The notes beneath the pieces were generated by a model. That model ran no database searches and was not told where the DNA came from. It saw nothing but the letters and a program-made list of their open reading frames with translations. This document shows positions 60,310 to 64,000 of a DNA stretch of 64,000 nt, piece by piece; position 1 is the stretch's first letter, and each line of letters starts with the position of its first letter. The translations under genes and the position numbers were made by a program. This DNA is from Sabellastarte sp. h YS-2021 (lineage: Eukaryota; Annelida; Polychaeta; Sabellida; Sabellidae): contig OZ024938.1 of the NCBI GenBank assembly GCA_964017235.1, forward strand, positions 13,011,454-13,075,453. Direction: 5' to 3'.

Positions 60310-61888
60310 CTGACAAAGACACACAAGGTATAGAGGTCACATATTTTATATACAATGAATTTCCAAATGTTCTTAATGCACTTTTGTTGTTCATGCATGA
60401 ACTCACCGTTAACCCACTGAAAATACTTGCATACAGAACTTACTAACATCTCACAATGTTCATATTTGGGCTCTTAACAAGATAACAAGACTGAGGACAG
60501 CAAAAAAAATACATATAGTTTTAAGCTGTGACGTCACAGTTGAAAGACAGTTCTATGGATGGCTGGGGATGATGGATCCACACGTTTTTTTGTGTATTTT
60601 CATGTAATTTCAGTACTAAAACCAAACAGTTACACTTCAGATGTTTTCAAAAAGGAAAACAAATATTCCAGTTAAATATTTCTTCAAATAAATGCTTCTG
60701 CTTTAATTTTTCTGTTATATTTGTACATTAATACTGATTAACACGGTAAAAATACTGTAAAAATAAAATGGCAGAAATCATATGACCTGCATAAGTGGCT
60801 CATATATTCTTTCAACCATTCACAATTTTTAAAAAAATAGACACAAAAATAAATACATCACTTGCCCTGACAGAAAGATGGCAGTAAGCAAACTATATCA
60901 AAGCAAGAGAAACTGCTGTACATTGTTCATTAGATTTCAATGAGCATAAGTTAAAATATGATAGGATAACAAACAACAAGAAAAAAACCTTATTCAGTAT
61001 TACTAAGGATTCCAATGTTTTGAGTCAACCTAATCAACTGTGGTTGTGTGGCTCCCTATTTCTCAGACCTGAATGTGACACAGTGACATAGTTATCATCT
61101 GTTAAAATATTTTGAATGTTTCCAGTGAATAAAGAGTGTGTGGTTCCTTCTTTTTTCCAGTCCTTATTATTTCATTTCATTTTCTATTTCTTTTGGACAT
61201 ATCCCAACTGCATCCTACCAACGACCATCCCAATTTATTGTAGTTTATGAAATAATTTATGATTCAAAAACAACATCTAGGCACCACATCTCCATCTTGC
61301 CCCAAATAATATGGATTCTGTAACAGGATTCATTTACACACGACACTGTAAATGAAGACAAAATTGTCTTACAAAAGCCATAGACATTTTAATTTATCAT
61401 ATGGTTTCACTGTTCTCTGTGGGCGAATGTCCTTCAAGGTTGTGGTGATGTAATACAAAACATTTCCACACAATAAACAAATGAAAAAAGTGGTGTTGAT
61501 ATTGTATTGGCGATAATTCAATTTCTACACAAAACTGGCACCATAATTCAGCATGCAACCACTTAACATCTAACAAATAATAATTTCTGTATCAAACTTC
61601 ATAAGTTTAAGGATTGTGAGCATTTATGTGTGAATTGAAGCAATTAAAGTAATTTTTCAAGCACTGTGGTGGGAACCACAGCGACCCAGTGGTTATCCGA
61701 TCTATCACATGGTTACTATAGCCTTACCTACGAGGTAAGACTGTACTCTACCTGAGTACTCTAATGAGTGGGCTGTACTCTACCTCTAGCCAACTTATTT
61801 GAATAATGATGATTAGTCTTAATATTATTGGTAGGCCTACCTTGACTGAATGTACAAAAATTAAAAAAAACAGTTTTTAAAGAAGTAC
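60310..61888. other. Intron between exons A and B, nothing recognised
   Basis: AT-rich, no repeat or frame that I can name. Confidence 0.5.
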
Positions 61889-62108
61889 CTTTTTGGCCGC
61901 TAAGGCAAACCCAGTCTTTTCCTGAGTCATTGAACATCAGCGAATTAAACAGCACTGCAGGACATCCAGGCAACTGGGGCAGGATTGGGTTCCTCCAGTT
62001 AGCATGGTCCAGTAAGTGTGAACCTATCTCATCTCCACAGACCACTACTTGGTCCTGAGTGATGCGTGATAGGTCAGTCCTCATGATAAACCTCAGCTCA
62101 GTTGATCC
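61889..62108 (-). CDS. Unrecognised gene, exon A
   Basis: Acceptor AATACATTCTCAG, donor AAAAG|GTACTT; phase 0 in, 1 out. Encodes GSTELRFIMRTDLSRITQD, QVVVCGDEIGSHLLDHANW, LPGCPAVLFN and GKDWVCLSGQK. Three Cys and no membrane segment suggest an extracellular domain. Neither end of the gene is seen; upstream exons would lie beyond 62.1 kb and downstream ones below 57.8 kb. I do not recognise the domain. Confidence 0.68.
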
Positions 62109-63900
62109 CTGAGAATGTATTTTAAGTATGTTCAAGTGTCATGTTTGTTGACAATCTAAGATATCAGATCAACCGAAATTTCTCTCATCTCAGTTAAATA
62201 TTTCACACCTCTAAATATGGCTCTGACTCTCTTCAATTTCATTGGCTGCAGAAGCCGCACCCAAAGCTTCTCGTGCTATAGCATTATGCACAATACTGCC
62301 TTGCTACCAATTATCACCAGGTACCAATTATTGACACCAATAAGTGAAATGTTCATATTTCAGTAATGGCCACATATTTTGAAAGCTTTTTGGTGTGTAT
62401 TTCTTCTATTTACTTTGAGAGAAATAGTTTTAGCATATTTGCTACACTTGGGATGCCACTTTTAGTCAAGTTATGTCTATTTGAATTCTGCCTGGCGATA
62501 ATTGGTGTCCGGTGATAAATGGTAGCAAGGTAGTACCTCCAGATATGTTGCCAAAACTAACGTCTAACAGCATAGCGTACAGCTGTCTCCGACGGAGCTA
62601 GTATCCATGAATAGATCTCTCCCAATTTATTCAAGATTTGCCCTGACATGTACCATGTAACATTCTTCCCTGCCTTGAGACTTGACAAATTACAATCCAT
62701 TGTTATTTATAACAGTACAAATGAAAATAATGCAAATGCAAACTGCATATTTAATGTGGATTTCAAGAATTTCGCTTTTGTTTTGGATACAGGCATAAAA
62801 AGGTGCATTATCCAAATTACAAAGTCTTATCTCAGATTTAAATGATCTAAGTACTTTTACTCAGAAATGACCTGATAGTAATACCATTTTTTTGGAGTAG
62901 GACCCTTGAATTCTCAATGTCGTAAATGTCTCCATGGCCTTAACATTCAATTTGGGAGATAGTAAAGAAAACAATCGGTTCCCAAGAATGCGTAAATCCT
63001 CGCCTGTGGGCAGTGCTGGGAAAACACAAAACAAATTCTGTAGACTCATTCCAGATCAGAATTTGAGGTCAAATTTGAGGATGCACAATCTATGAAAATA
63101 TGGTCCATATCTAATGTATAGTTTTGACTAATGTGCATGGAAAAACACATGCACTGAGTTGTTTGCTGCTTGCAATTTAAAAAGAGAGTGTAACTGTGAC
63201 CATTATCCCATTTTCTTATTTGTCCCACTTTAATGGATTTGCACTTTATGACCTCCTGTTACACATCTTCTTTGTCTTGTGTATATAGTTTTCTACAGTG
63301 TCACCTTCTGTGTGTAATAAATCCAAAATATTAATGTAAAATAAAGGTAAAAAATATTCTGGAGACTTAATCTAGATCCAGATCTAAATCATGATTGAGG
63401 GTAATGGAGTTCTATGAAGATATGAAAGAAGATGAATTACTGTTGTATTACTACAGTACTTCAATGAATATATAAATTATTATACATCCTTTGTCAATAT
63501 CAGATGTGCTGTTGCTTCCAATAAATTCTTAGTTGTTCCCGCTTTTAACCCCCAGATTCATAAGTCTAAAACTCATTTCGATTGATCCTTTGCAACTAAT
63601 GACCCTGACCTTAAAAGAAGAGCCTCCTACTTGATGTTTGATCTGTCCCCCGCAGTGGCATGTTTCAGGCCTAAGTTTATGGCTCGCCTGTTTCATGAAG
63701 CCTATTCCTCTCATTAAGTAAATGCTTTCTGATGCCAACTTTTTCTGCAGATGGATGGATGACATTTCCTCTACCCCTTATGCTGTTTTGCACCTCAGAA
63801 TTTGATACACATCAAAATTAAGTGCTGTAAAAGTTTGTAAATAAAAACAGCAAGAGTTTGACCCCAAACACTCCAACAATTCAAGTTTAGAGTGTACTTT
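62109..63900. other. Upstream of exon A, nothing firm
   Basis: Minus-strand frames at 62861-63228 and 63529-63765 have some coding look (for example PETCHCGGQIKHQVGGSSF) but no splice context or family that I can support. Confidence 0.35.
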
Positions 63901-64000
63901 GGGGACCGTGGTGGCAGAGTGGTAACACTCAGCTCCAGCCCCTGAGATCAGAGGTTGACTCCCACATCGGCAAGGATAACTGACATGACATAAACCAGTA
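63901..64000 (+). mobile_element. Family I SINE head, cut by window end
   Basis: GGGGACCGTGGTGGCAGAGTGG (A box), then GAGGTTGACTCCC (decayed B box). The rest lies outside the window or is diverged. Confidence 0.75.

Noticed and set aside
1-64000. CRISPR arrays, operons, riboswitches or phage genes
   Set aside because: The window is an animal genome. No regularly spaced short repeats with unique spacers and no prokaryotic gene order were seen.

Overview
This is an AT-rich animal genome window (introns with GT-AG and GC-AG borders, AATAAA signals, abundant LINE and SINE repeats, no prokaryotic operons). The divergent nicotinic-receptor-like gene, the IgGFc-binding-type secreted protein, and tRNA-headed SINEs ending in a shared tail of the kind seen in mollusc and other lophotrochozoan genomes together suggest a mollusc or close lophotrochozoan. 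That assignment is inference; no species can be named from the sequence alone.

Layout. 1-4.8 kb: one low-complexity Ser/Thr/Asn-rich coding stretch (2031-3664) with an in-frame stop. 4.8-10.4 kb: two copies, in opposite orientation, of a non-autonomous DNA transposon with TA target duplications, long inverted ends and ~195-bp-spaced iterated motifs, with SINEs nested in and around them. 10.5-11.6 kb: the last exon of a class A-like GPCR (+). 14.4-16.1 kb: a 1.67-kb element whose 140-bp inverted ends are built of palindromes, with a 4-bp target duplication. 16.3-34.7 kb (-): a complete Cys-loop receptor gene, eight exons, 450 residues, reconstructed exon by exon with consistent splice phases; its introns hold SINEs, 5S-rRNA-derived SINEs, and L1-like and L2-like LINE remnants. 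36.9-40.9 kb: SINEs and MITE-like inverted repeats. 41.0-47.1 kb (-): a secreted IgGFc-binding-domain gene with its signal peptide split over two tiny exons; its long first intron holds an L2-like LINE and an odd GC-rich inverted-repeat element. 48-51.8 kb: SINEs and unassigned sequence. 51.9-55.1 kb (+): a fossil DIRS-like retroelement. 57.8-62.1 kb (-): three well-bounded exons of an unrecognised gene, with four 22-bp palindromes in one intron. The rest is intergenic sequence in which I recognise little.

The host genes suggest membrane or secreted signalling and recognition functions (receptor channel, GPCR, secreted IgGFc-type protein), but they lie on different strands with large spacers and nothing shows that they work together. 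Most of the recognisable structure in the window is mobile DNA, and several nested insertions allow relative dating. The least ordinary items are the iteron-ended transposon pair, the palindromic-end element, the 5S-derived SINE family, the GC-rich inverted-repeat element and the intronic palindrome cluster.
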